In this document: piece by piece, positions 1 to 7,324 of the stretch | Numbering within the stretch: the first letter of the stretch is position 1 | Layout of the letters: every line of letters starts with the position of its first letter | Source of the DNA: Planctomycetota bacterium | GTDB taxonomy: Bacteria > Planctomycetota > Brocadiia > JAJRTI01 | Length of the DNA stretch: 15,740 bases | Direction: 5' to 3' | Assembly (NCBI GenBank): GCA_024278415.1 | Contig: JAJRTI010000985.1 | Location: 1 to 15,740, forward strand | Notes under the pieces: model-generated | Database searches by the model: none | Told to the model about the DNA's origin: nothing | The model's input: the letters and a program-made list of their open reading frames with translations, nothing else | Made by a program: the position numbers and the translations under genes

Positions 1-1475
1 AGCGGAGTCACGACTTGGCGCCTGGCGTAGGGCGGCTCCGCGGTCTCGGGGCCGCGCACCACGAGGAAGTCGGGGTCGCAGTTCCAGAGCCGGCCCTGCA
101 TCCACCACCGCGTCGCGAGCGCGCCCGCGTTGCGCAGCACGTGGCCCCAGTAGATGTGGATGTCGCCGGTGGACCGCACCGCGTCGACGAGCCCGACGAC
201 GGATTCGTACGGCGAGCCGCAGGACAGCAGATACGCGTCGTCGCCAATGGCCTCCCGGATTGCCGCGAACGCGCGGCGGATGAGGTCGTTGCGGCCGACC
301 CGCGGGTCGCTGAACTTCTGCGCCTTGAGAATGCAGTGGCAGAAGTCGACCTTGAAGTACTCGAAGCCTGCGTCGCGCAGGCGTTCGAAGATGCCCTTGA
401 CGTGCTCGATGACCTCGGGCCGCGTCACGTCGAGATACGCCATGGGCCCGTACGAGTACGCGTCCGTGTGCAGTTGCCCGTCCGCCCGCGCGGCGAACCA
501 ATCGGGGTGGTCGAGGAAGAGGGGGTTGTACGTGTTCACGAGCAGCGGCGCGGTCCAGACGCCTGGGACGCAGCCCTGTGACTTCACGTGCCGGCAAAAG
601 TCGCCGAGGTCGCCGAACTTCGCGTTGGGCTCCCAGCTCCCCCATTGCCGCTCCCATCCCTCGTCGATCGCGAACACCTTGAGCGCGTCGCCGAACAGCT
701 CCTTGCCGGCCGCGAGGGTCTCGTCCATCGACTGCCGCGTTACCGCACCGCTGTAGTAGTCCCAGCTATTCCAGCCGACCACGGGTCTGCGCATCGGCTT
801 GTCGCCGAGCCGGCCGCGCCAGAGCTGGCCGTATTCCATCATGAGGCCGGTGCCCGACTCGCCGGCCAGGGCAATCACAGGCGACGTGCGAACCGAACCG
901 CCTGGCTCGACCACGCACTCGAAGACGTGCCGAATCTCGAAGCCGAACGTGCCCTCCAGGTGCGGGTCCGAGTGCCGCGTCACGAACTCGGAGAACGCCT
1001 CGCCCATGGGCGGGAGCACGCCGAGCAGCAGCGCGTCTGCGTCCTCGCGCTGATACACGATCAGCATGTTGCTCGCGGGCGCGAAGTCGAGCCAAGGCGT
1101 CTTGCGGCCGACGCACTTGACGCCCGACGCCATGCTGTTGAAGCTGCCGCCGTGGATGAGTTCGCGGAACTCCCACGTGTTGAGCGGCGGAGTGAAGTCG
1201 GCGGGGTTCCATCGAGCGAAGACGATGCTGCTCAGCTTGGCCGGCGCGTCGCCAGTGTTGATCGCTTCGAGCGCGAAGACCCCTTCCGGATCCTAGATCA
1301 CGACGAGCCGCCAGTCGCGGTGACGACAACTCATCGAGCCATCCTCTTCCCGGGCCCACTCGGCTTGGACCGGTTCGCCGTTCACGAGGACCGCGCCTTT
1401 GGCCGCGTCGGCCCAGGGAGTCTCAGCGATTAGCGATCCGTCATCGAATCCGAAATGGGTTCTCGGTGCGATCAT
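1..1475 (-). pseudogene. GH36-like alpha-galactosidase, 3'-partial, interrupted by an in-frame TAG
   Basis: This looks like a clan GH-D (melibiase-type) glycoside hydrolase that would release terminal alpha-galactosyl residues. From ATG at 1475 the frame reads 60 codons beginning MIAPRTHFGF, meets TAG at 1295-1293, then stays open to the window edge. The second part contains VVGWNSWDYY, the barrel-entry motif of GH27/GH36; YFKVDFCH, where Asp at 347-345 is the expected nucleophile; and RSTGDIHIYW, where Asp at 164-162 is the candidate acid/base. The C-terminal beta domain lies beyond the window. The 5' part fits the family's beta-sandwich domain. The gene follows the Gfo/Idh gene by 41 bp with AGGA upstream of the ATG, so they are probably co-transcribed. 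Because the frame is kept on both sides of the TAG, this is a point nonsense change, a sequencing error or, less likely, readthrough. TAG also ends two other genes in the window, which argues against general recoding. The GH36 assignment is moderately sure; the substrate is not. Confidence 0.75.
1293..1295 (-). other. In-frame TAG stop inside the alpha-galactosidase frame
   Basis: Codon 61 of the frame starting at 1475 is TAG, in the context LVVI-stop-DPEGVFALE. No frameshift accompanies it: the sequence after it continues in the same frame with sensible protein through all GH36 motifs. One base change from CAG, GAG, AAG, TGG, TAC or TAT would create it. It is seen directly; the cause is unknown. 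Confidence 0.9.
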
Positions 1476-1492
1476 ATGTGAGTTCCTGGGGA

Positions 1493-1513
1493 TCAGAAGT
1501 CAGAGGTCAGAGG
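1493..1513. repeat. Three tandem TCAGARG heptamers
   Basis: TCAGAAG, TCAGAGG and TCAGAGG follow one another without a gap in the short spacer between the oxidoreductase stop and the alpha-galactosidase start. It is a small tandem repeat of unknown role, sitting just upstream of the downstream gene's ribosome binding region. Confidence 0.7.
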
Positions 1514-1516
1514 CCG

Positions 1517-2533
1517 TTACCGATCGAGCGTCACGGGCTTGCCGAGGGAGTTGCTCTCGATGATGGCCTCCAGAATGCGCATGTCCTCGTAGCCGCTGGC
1601 GAGGCTCGTCTGCGGCTGCTCGCCGGCCAGTAAGGCTTGGGCTAAGTGCTCTAGCTCCTCCACGTAGCCTGGCCGGCCAAAGCCGCGGTACGCGTTGCCT
1701 TGCCGCCAGCCGATCGATGGCGTGTCCATGTATTCGCCCGCGCCCAGGGCAGGGTCTTCCTTGTGGTACGTGAGGCGCTCGGCTTCCACGACCTCGACGC
1801 AGCGGCCGCTGGAGCCGATGATCGCGGTTTCCATCATGAGCGTGTGCGTGCCGCCGAATAGGTTCATCGTGCCCACTGCGCCCTGGTCGAAGCGGAAGGC
1901 CACTGCGTAGCTGGTCGCGCCGTCGGGTTGCTCGGCGATGGCCGAGTAGACCTCGACGACCTCCTGGCCCACCAGGAACCGCATGCAGTCGACTGGGTGC
2001 ATGACCTGGCCGAGCACGTATCCCTGGACCGCGGAGTCGCCGCCCCAGATGCCGGCCTTGGGCCCGGGTGCGGCATACCGGCACCTGAAATTCATCACCG
2101 CGCCGAACTCCGGCGCGTCGGCGAGCTGCCGCGCGGTCTTGTGGGCCTGCGCGTGGCGCCAGTGGGTGGCGACCATGCCCATCTTGCCCGCTTGCTGCGC
2201 GGCGTCCACGAGTTCCTGGGTCTGCGCGGCCGTCATGGCCGGCGACTTTTCGACAAAGATGTGGCAGCCGAGTTCGAGGCAGGCGAGGCCAAGTTCGTGG
2301 TGCATCTGCGGCGGGCCGCAGATCGCGACCGCGTCGGGCTTCTCGGCCGCGATCATCTCGCGGAAGTCGGCGTACGCGTGGCGCGCTCCGAACCGGCGCG
2401 CGTTGGCCTTCGCTCTGTCCAAATTCAGATCGCAGGTGGCGACAAAGTCGATTGCGGCGATGTGTGGCAGATTGGCCTGGAGCTTCGAGGCCTGGCCGCC
2501 ACAGCCAATGAACGCGAGACGAAGCTTGCTCAT
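1517..2533 (-). CDS. Gfo/Idh/MocA family NAD(P)-dependent oxidoreductase
   Basis: A 338-residue cytoplasmic dehydrogenase of the Gfo/Idh/MocA family, which oxidises or reduces sugars, inositols or amino sugars with NAD(P). The N-terminus reads MSKLRLAFIGCGGQASKL, a Rossmann glycine-rich loop. VEKSPAMT at about 94-101 is the family's EKP segment with Ser replacing Pro (Lys96 is kept). GQVMHPVDCMRFL at about 175-187 supplies the usual His/Asp pair (His179, Asp182). Length is normal for the family. The start at 2533 is chosen because it directly precedes the Rossmann strand and has AAGG upstream; an open frame extends to 2698, but that segment has no family character and overlaps a candidate promoter. 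The alpha-galactosidase follows by 41 bp, so the pair may process a galactoside and the released sugar. The family is sure; the substrate is unknown. Confidence 0.92.
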   Translation of the reverse strand: MSKLRLAFIGCGGQASKLQANLPHIAAIDFVATCDLNLDRAKANARRFGARHAYADFREMIAAEKPDAVAICGPPQMHHELGLACLELGCHIFVEKSPAMTAAQTQELVDAAQQAGKMGMVATHWRHAQAHKTARQLADAPEFGAVMNFRCRYAAPGPKAGIWGGDSAVQGYVLGQVMHPVDCMRFLVGQEVVEVYSAIAEQPDGATSYAVAFRFDQGAVGTMNLFGGTHTLMMETAIIGSSGRCVEVVEAERLTYHKEDPALGAGEYMDTPSIGWRQGNAYRGFGRPGYVEELEHLAQALLAGEQPQTSLASGYEDMRILEAIIESNSLGKPVTLDR

Positions 2534-2674
2534 GGTGATGGATCCTTGACGAGGGAAGGGGCTGATCATGTTGGGCGCGGCGTGCCGAGGGCGGCCAGGC
2601 CAGCCGTGAGCTGACCACGCGACGCCTGGCGAAGGCCGAAAACCGAACACCCGTGCATGGTGGCTGCCCAGCAT

Positions 2675-2703
2675 ATCATCGTTGGCTGCAATCTGCACGG
2701 CAA
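2675..2703 (-). promoter_or_regulatory. Candidate sigma70-type promoter for the Gfo/Idh gene
   Basis: On the minus strand, TTGCCG (2703-2698) and GATGAT (2680-2675) are separated by 17 bp, with four matches each to the -35 and -10 consensus. Transcription would start near 2668, giving a leader of about 135 nt. It is the weakest promoter in the set listed here. Confidence 0.35.
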
Positions 2704-2777
2704 GAGCATGCCTCTCTCTGGGGCTGGCGCGTCCAAGAGGTCTTCCCTCGCCTCCCCGCGGCGGCCTTCGGGCTTCC

Positions 2778-2807
2778 TTGACTTGCCCCTGCCCCTGGGG
2801 CTACACT
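2778..2807 (+). promoter_or_regulatory. Sigma70-type promoter for the zinc-ribbon gene
   Basis: TTGACT (2778-2783, five of six consensus bases) and TACACT (2802-2807, four of six) are 18 bp apart. The expected start of transcription is near 2814, giving a leader of about 70 nt before the ATG at 2886. Confidence 0.6.
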
Positions 2808-2885
2808 CTCCGAAAAGAGACACGCAGGCGATGGCGGGGCCTGATACTAGGCCGTGAGCCCGCCTGAGAGACAGAATCGAGCACT

Positions 2886-3917
2886 ATGGCTGAGACCACA
2901 GAACAGACGAAGGCCACGCCACCAGAGGCGAGCAAGAAGCCCATCCTCCGTTGTGGGGAGTGCGGCGCCACGTACCGCCGGCTCAAGTGGTCGCCGGGCA
3001 TGAAGTGCCCCAAGTGTGGCTCCCAGGAGTTCATGCCGGTGGCCATCATCGGCGGCGCGATCGACTATACGCTCGCCGACCGAAGCCATGGATACGCCCT
3101 GGAGGACATCCGCTTCGCGCAGCTCGCCAAGTGGTCGGGCCTGATCACGCCCAACCAGTATACGCAGGCCCTGTCCCGGCAACGCCAGATCGGCGCGGAG
3201 GGGGGCAAGACGCCGCACATCGCCCAGGTGCTCATCAACGAGGGGATCATGAACACGGCCGAGACGTCTGCCGTGTTCAGTTACATGTGTCTGCCCCGGC
3301 CCGACGACGAGGACAACGCGTTGGGCAATCTGGCCATAGAGAAAAAGTGGGCCACGACGCGTCAGGTGAAGGAGTGCATGGACGAGTTGGCGATGATGTC
3401 CAGGGCGCGGCACGAGGTCCCGCCCTTGGTGCAGCTCCTGTTCGAGAAGCGGATCATCAACGAGAACCAAGTGCTCGCGCTGTGCCAGCTTGTGAACAAG
3501 CGCAAGTTCGGCCCCAAGTTCTACCTCAACCGCTTCTACGAGGAGAATCGCGAACTCACCGCGGCTGAGAAGATCATGGGCACCAAGGACCAGCCCGAAC
3601 GCCGGCGCGCGTTCTATATCTTCTCCACCCTCTTCATCCTCGCACTGGTCGTTTGGGGCCACGCCTTCTTTGGGGACCAGGGCGACAAGATCTGGTACCT
3701 CTGCGAGAACCCGGACTGCAAGGCTTACCACAAACCGTTCCTCGGGGAGTGGAACGACGTGTTCCCGGCCGAGTGCCCGGTCTGCCATAAGAAGACGCTG
3801 TTCTGCGCACGCAAGTGCATGCGTTGCGGCGCCCTCTTTGGCGCGGCCGGTTGGTGGGGCCAGTATACGTGCCCGGTGTGCCACCGTTCGAACACCCGGC
3901 CGTACGACGGAAGCTAA
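2886..3917 (+). CDS. Membrane-anchored zinc-ribbon protein with tandem helical repeats, function unknown
   Basis: A 343-residue protein with no family I can name. A C4 zinc ribbon lies at about 23-44 (RCGECG then KCPKCG). Two similar helical segments follow, one around FAQLAKWSGLITPNQYTQAL and one around LGNLAIEKKWATTRQVKE. Both follow the 'L-x-x-x-G-hydrophobic-I-T-x-x-Q-hydrophobic' pattern seen in MshEN-like and 'LITPEQ' repeat domains. One transmembrane helix (FYIFSTLFILALVVWGHAFF) comes next, then a C-terminal cysteine-rich part with four more CxxC or CxxxC groups (CPVC, CARKCMRC, CPVC) that could hold one or two further zinc sites. The charge pattern suggests that one zinc module lies on each side of the membrane, but this is an inference. 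The gene has its own promoter and a weak Shine-Dalgarno. Its stop overlaps the stop of the convergent TMTC-like gene. Confidence 0.85.
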   Translation: MAETTEQTKATPPEASKKPILRCGECGATYRRLKWSPGMKCPKCGSQEFMPVAIIGGAIDYTLADRSHGYALEDIRFAQLAKWSGLITPNQYTQALSRQRQIGAEGGKTPHIAQVLINEGIMNTAETSAVFSYMCLPRPDDEDNALGNLAIEKKWATTRQVKECMDELAMMSRARHEVPPLVQLLFEKRIINENQVLALCQLVNKRKFGPKFYLNRFYEENRELTAAEKIMGTKDQPERRRAFYIFSTLFILALVVWGHAFFGDQGDKIWYLCENPDCKAYHKPFLGEWNDVFPAECPVCHKKTLFCARKCMRCGALFGAAGWWGQYTCPVCHRSNTRPYDGS

Positions 3918-5737
3918 TGCCGCGCCGCCCCCCTGTCCGACAGGCGCCGCTCGGCGTCTTGCTTCAGGCTGTGCAGGCCTTCGTCTTGGGGCGCGAATCT
4001 GAGCGCGGCCTCGACTCGCTTGAGCGCCTCCTTGGGCTCGTCCTGCTCTAGCAGCAGGCGGGCCCACAGCCCCTCCACCGCAGCGCGTTCCACGGGGTTC
4101 AGCGATCGCGAGCCCCCGGCTTGCTCCATGCGCGACAGCGCCTCCACCATGCCCGCGTACACGGCCGACTCGCTAGCCGCGTGTGCCGCGGCCTTTGCCA
4201 AGTTCGCGGCCGCAATGGTGTTGTGCGGGTCCATCTCGAGCGCGTCGCTGAACGCCCCGATGGCCGCCGGCCATTGGGCCTGCTTGGCATAGAGCACGCC
4301 TAGACTGTTGTGCATGATCGAGTCGCGGGGCCGCAGTTCAACGGCCGTCTTCAAGGCGCGCTCCGCGTCCGCGAACTTGCCCTGCTCGACCCACAGCTCG
4401 CCCAACAGCTTCCACGAGGACGCGAGCCGCCGGTTGAGTGCGACCGCTTTGAGCAGGTGCGCCTCCGCGAGCGTGTACCGTCCTTGTTCTTTGAGCGAGA
4501 CCCCGCGCCACTCCTGCGCGCGGGCCGCGGTGGGGGCCACGCGCACCGCGTGCTCCCAGAAGGTGAGAGCCGTGCGCCAGCGCGTGCCCGGGTAGATGCA
4601 GAGCGCGGCCAGGGGCACGATGGCCGCGAAGGCCAGACCCGCCCGGCGTCGCCGGCGTTGTGAGAGTGTGTCGGCGAACCACGCACAGAGCCCGACTGAC
4701 GGCCAGTAGAGGCGCTGCTCGGCCAGCGGCCGGCCGGCGATGATGGAGAGGTTGATGATGGCGCCCATGCCCAGACCGAAGATCAGCACCCAGCCCAGGC
4801 GCCGGCTGCGCCATCCCGCCCACAGCAGGCCGATGCCGCACGCGGCCGCGGCCGCCATGCGCCACCACGCGGCCGCGTCGACGGTGCGCTCCAAGGGGAA
4901 CACTCGATCTGGGCCTAGGTTGACCGGCAGCACCAGCATGCGTGCATAGAAGAGCACGGTGTCGGCCACGATGCTCGCATGCTGGAGCAAGCCGATGGCC
5001 GGCGCGTCGGGCACGCCGGCGAAGGTGCCGCGTGTGAAGGCCAACTTGCGGAACAGGAGGAACCCCGCCGCGCCGGCCACGAACGGGGCGGCGAGCCCTA
5101 GCGCCTTCCGCCACTTGCTGCGCGGGAGCCCGGCCAGCGCCACCACCACCAGCCACGCCGGCAGGGTGACGCTGATGGGTTGGCTGCACAGCGCGCACGC
5201 GAACGCTCCGAGCGCGAGACCGTATGGCAGCAGCCGAAAGCGCTCGCTCACCGCGCGCCAGTACAGCGCCACCCCGGCCGCGCCGAACGCGGTCGCAAGC
5301 AGCACGGACCGGTTCTTGACCCACGCGACGGCCTCCACGTGGCCTGGCAACACCGCGAACACCAGCCCGGCCAGCACCGCCGCGCGCCAACGCCCCGAAC
5401 ACACGGCCACGAGCCACGCGACGGCCATGCTCGCGATCGCATGCAGGAGCACGTTGGTCAGGTGGTAGCCGAACGCGGCGTCTTTCCAGACCGCGTAGTC
5501 GAGGGCCAATGTGAGCGCGTGGAATGGCCGATAGAGCCCCGGGTATGCGAACTCGCGGTCCCAGTAGCCCACGGTGAAGAAGTGGGCAGGCCGGAAGGAG
5601 AAGATGGCCGGGTTGCTAAGCGTGTGCGTGCTGTCGTCCCACGTGAAACCCGCCGGCAGCACCGACAGATACGCCGCCCCAGCCACCGCGGCGACAAGGA
5701 GCAGAGCCCACGCGCGGTCTGCCTTCGATGCGCTCAT
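3914..5737 (-). CDS. TMTC-like GT-C membrane glycosyltransferase with C-terminal TPR repeats
   Basis: A 607-residue integral membrane protein. The first part has about ten hydrophobic segments up to residue 382 and carries the TMTC/PMT-like signature: FTWDDSTHTL at 31-40, with the acidic pair Asp34/Asp35 expected in the first outer loop of GT-C enzymes; GLYRPFHALTLALDY; GYHLTNVLLHA at 90-100; LPGHVEAVAWVKNRSVLL at about 130-147; and AEQRLYWPSVGLCAW at 339-353. Residues about 405-515 form three TPR units, with a further helical pair near 555-590. Such proteins transfer sugars from a polyprenyl-phosphate donor to proteins or envelope glycans. Glycosyltransferase activity is inferred from the family. 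The ATG at 5737 overlaps the amidase stop (ATGA, 5737-5734), so translation is probably coupled. The stop (TAG, 3916-3914) overlaps the opposing gene's TAA, leaving no room for an intergenic terminator. Confidence 0.85.
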   Translation of the reverse strand: MSASKADRAWALLLVAAVAGAAYLSVLPAGFTWDDSTHTLSNPAIFSFRPAHFFTVGYWDREFAYPGLYRPFHALTLALDYAVWKDAAFGYHLTNVLLHAIASMAVAWLVAVCSGRWRAAVLAGLVFAVLPGHVEAVAWVKNRSVLLATAFGAAGVALYWRAVSERFRLLPYGLALGAFACALCSQPISVTLPAWLVVVALAGLPRSKWRKALGLAAPFVAGAAGFLLFRKLAFTRGTFAGVPDAPAIGLLQHASIVADTVLFYARMLVLPVNLGPDRVFPLERTVDAAAWWRMAAAAACGIGLLWAGWRSRRLGWVLIFGLGMGAIINLSIIAGRPLAEQRLYWPSVGLCAWFADTLSQRRRRRAGLAFAAIVPLAALCIYPGTRWRTALTFWEHAVRVAPTAARAQEWRGVSLKEQGRYTLAEAHLLKAVALNRRLASSWKLLGELWVEQGKFADAERALKTAVELRPRDSIMHNSLGVLYAKQAQWPAAIGAFSDALEMDPHNTIAAANLAKAAAHAASESAVYAGMVEALSRMEQAGGSRSLNPVERAAVEGLWARLLLEQDEPKEALKRVEAALRFAPQDEGLHSLKQDAERRLSDRGAARH

Positions 5738-6333
5738 TCCGTCTCCGCGGTCGCGAGGTTGTTCTTCACCCGCGCAATCAACTCATCGAATGGGAAATGG
5801 CGCCCTGGACACTTGGTCGAGCGCACGTCGCTATGGCGCAGTATGTTTTCGATAGGGATGTTGAACCTGCGCGCAAGCTCGGTGACGAGCCCCACCAGTG
5901 ACTCGAACTGCGCGTTGGTCACGGTGTCGGCCGTGTCGAAATTGCCGACCAGGCAAATGCCGATGCCTTGGCGGTTGTACGGCTCGACGCCGGCGTGGGC
6001 GCCGTGTTTCTGCTTGCGCCAGCGGTCTGCCACTTCGATCTCGCCGTCGCCGCTTTTATCCCCGTTGCCAATCACGAAGTGGTACGCCACCTCGTCCATG
6101 CCTAGGCTGCGATGGTACTCGTCGAACATGTCCACGTTGCCCCCCGCGGTGGCGCTATGGTGGATGATGATATAGCGCCAGTCGCCGGGCTGCTCGGCTT
6201 GGTAACGGCACACGGCCGAGATGTCCGCTTCGCCGCGTGTGCCCATGAGCACCATGGCCAGGATGAAGGCCAACAGGGGCACCTCAATCGCCAGCAACGC
6301 CCTGCGTATCTGTCGGTCTTCAATGACCTTCAT
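5734..6333 (-). CDS. N-acetylmuramoyl-L-alanine amidase, AmpD/PGRP type, membrane-anchored
   Basis: A 199-residue Amidase_2/PGRP-fold zinc amidase that would cleave the bond between MurNAc and the peptide stem of peptidoglycan. An N-terminal hydrophobic helix at about 11-32 (RALLAIEVPLLAFILAMVLM) suggests a membrane anchor facing the periplasm. The catalytic domain shows RYIIIHHSAT (first zinc histidine, 58/59), VAYHFVIGNG (Tyr84, matching the T7-lysozyme catalytic Tyr) and ILRHSDVRSTKCPG (His167 and Cys175 as the other two ligands), so all ligands are present. The start at 6333 is preferred over ATG 6354: GGGAGGAG sits at ideal distance before 6333, and the upstream ATG lies inside a strong -10 box. 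The TMTC-like gene overlaps its stop by 4 bp, linking cell-wall hydrolysis or recycling with envelope glycosylation. Confidence 0.92.
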   Translation of the reverse strand: MKVIEDRQIRRALLAIEVPLLAFILAMVLMGTRGEADISAVCRYQAEQPGDWRYIIIHHSATAGGNVDMFDEYHRSLGMDEVAYHFVIGNGDKSGDGEIEVADRWRKQKHGAHAGVEPYNRQGIGICLVGNFDTADTVTNAQFESLVGLVTELARRFNIPIENILRHSDVRSTKCPGRHFPFDELIARVKNNLATAETE

Positions 6334-6352
6334 GGCCGTCTCCTCCCGTTCC

Positions 6353-6382
6353 ATGATACGCCCGATAGCCGGCAGAAGTCAA
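6353..6382 (-). promoter_or_regulatory. Sigma70-type promoter for the amidase-TMTC operon
   Basis: On the minus strand, TTGACT (6382-6377) and TATCAT (6358-6353) each match five of six consensus bases and are 18 bp apart. Transcription should begin near 6346, leaving a leader of about 13 nt that consists almost entirely of the GGGAGGAG ribosome binding site. This places the pair under a separate promoter from the kinase operon upstream and excludes the ATG at 6354 as the start. Confidence 0.7.
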
Positions 6383-6406
6383 ACAAGTCCCGCCCGGTGG
6401 GGGGGG

Positions 6407-7324
6407 TCAGAGTTCCGCCGAGTCCTGTGCCCCCATGTCCCGCTTGCGCTTGACCATCGTGATGGCGTTGCCCGTTTCGTTGTGCAGGGCTTCGTCCATG
6501 AACGTGCGGATCAGCAGCAGCCCCCGGCCGCCCACGCGGTCGAGGTTTGCGGGGTCGGTGGGATCGGGCAGCGACGCCACGTCGAAGCCTGGGCCTTCGT
6601 CCTGCACGACGAACGTGCCCTCCCCCGGGGTAAGCGTCACCCGGAAGCGAATGCGGCGACGGCAGTACGGCTCCTGCTTGCGCCGGGCCGCCGCCAGACT
6701 GTAGAAGGCTGTCTCGTCGTCCTGTCTCAGGTCGGAACTCAATTCGAGGCTTCCGTGGTAGAGCGCGTTCAGCAGCGCCTCCTCCAACGCGATGCCGACA
6801 CGAACGCGCTCCGTGTCGTCGCAGATCCCCACAACTTGGAGGCACTCCTGGCAGTATTGAAGGAGCGGAGGGATGCGCGTGGGGTCTGGGGGGAGCAGGA
6901 AGCCGGCCGCCATGTCGCTCATGGACTCGAATAGCGCGTCCTTGGCCTGGGCCCGCTCGGACGCGGACAGCACGCGCTCGACCGTGGCGGCCAGGTTCGC
7001 GCTCAGGTCTCGCTTGGGCACGTAACTCGCCGCGCCGCTTCTCAATGCCTCGGCCGCGATCTCTTCGCTCCCGTGAGCAGTCATGAGGATAATGGGCACG
7101 CACGGGTGGGCCGAACGAACGGTGGCCACCAGCTCCAGCCCGTTCATATCGGGCATCTGGAGGTCGGTGATCACAATGTCGGGCTCGCTCTGTTCAATGC
7201 TGGCGAGGGCTTCGGCGCCGTTGGCCGCGTAGAGGATTTGCACGTCCTCCATGCTCTTTTCGAGCAGGCGTCCGGCGAGCCGTTGGTCCATCGAGATGTC
7301 GTCGACGATTAGGGCTGTTGTCAT
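6407..7324 (-). CDS. Response regulator with REC receiver and RsbW-like HATPase output
   Basis: A 305-residue cytoplasmic protein. Residues 1-125 form a receiver: acidic pair Asp8/Asp9, phosphoacceptor Asp54 in [12 protein letters not shown], the Thr in ILMTAHG, and Lys in SYVPKRD. After a linker, residues about 145-295 form a GHKL ATPase: N-box [16 protein letters not shown]1 DEGPGFD, G2 GGRGLLLIR. No DimPhA/HisKA, DNA-binding or PP2C domain is seen. The ATPase resembles the anti-sigma/serine-kinase type (RsbW/SpoIIAB/HATPase_c_2), whose usual partners are sigma or STAS proteins; none is in the window. Its ATG overlaps the stop of the hybrid kinase gene (ATGA, 7324-7321), so it is the likely acceptor from that kinase's Hpt domain. 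Phosphorylation would then control partner binding rather than DNA binding. Domains are sure; the mechanism is an inference. Confidence 0.9.
   Translation of the reverse strand: MTTALIVDDISMDQRLAGRLLEKSMEDVQILYAANGAEALASIEQSEPDIVITDLQMPDMNGLELVATVRSAHPCVPIILMTAHGSEEIAAEALRSGAASYVPKRDLSANLAATVERVLSASERAQAKDALFESMSDMAAGFLLPPDPTRIPPLLQYCQECLQVVGICDDTERVRVGIALEEALLNALYHGSLELSSDLRQDDETAFYSLAAARRKQEPYCRRRIRFRVTLTPGEGTFVVQDEGPGFDVASLPDPTDPANLDRVGGRGLLLIRTFMDEALHNETGNAITMVKRKRDMGAQDSAEL

Larger units (their letters stand above)
2534..2885. other. 352-bp divergent intergenic region
   Basis: This stretch lies between the divergent Gfo/Idh and zinc-ribbon genes. It holds the two candidate promoters listed separately and a small TCTC-CGAAAA-GAGA inverted repeat at 2807-2820, at the expected transcription start of the plus-strand gene. 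I see no gene, RNA or larger repeat in it. The open frames crossing it lack recognisable protein character. Confidence 0.6.

Noticed and set aside
588..1433. Long plus-strand open frames opposite the alpha-galactosidase (and similar frames opposite the kinase at 7771-9576)
   Set aside because: They are antisense shadows of high-GC coding sequence; the minus frames carry clear family motifs while these do not.
1..1475. Pyrrolysine or other programmed decoding of the TAG
   Set aside because: TAG ends two other genes in the window, no downstream structure was recognised, and an alpha-galactosidase is not a known pyrrolysine protein; kept only as a remote option.
5734..6354. Longer form of the amidase starting at ATG 6354
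   Set aside because: That ATG is within the -10 box of the predicted promoter, while ATG 6333 has an ideal GGGAGGAG upstream.
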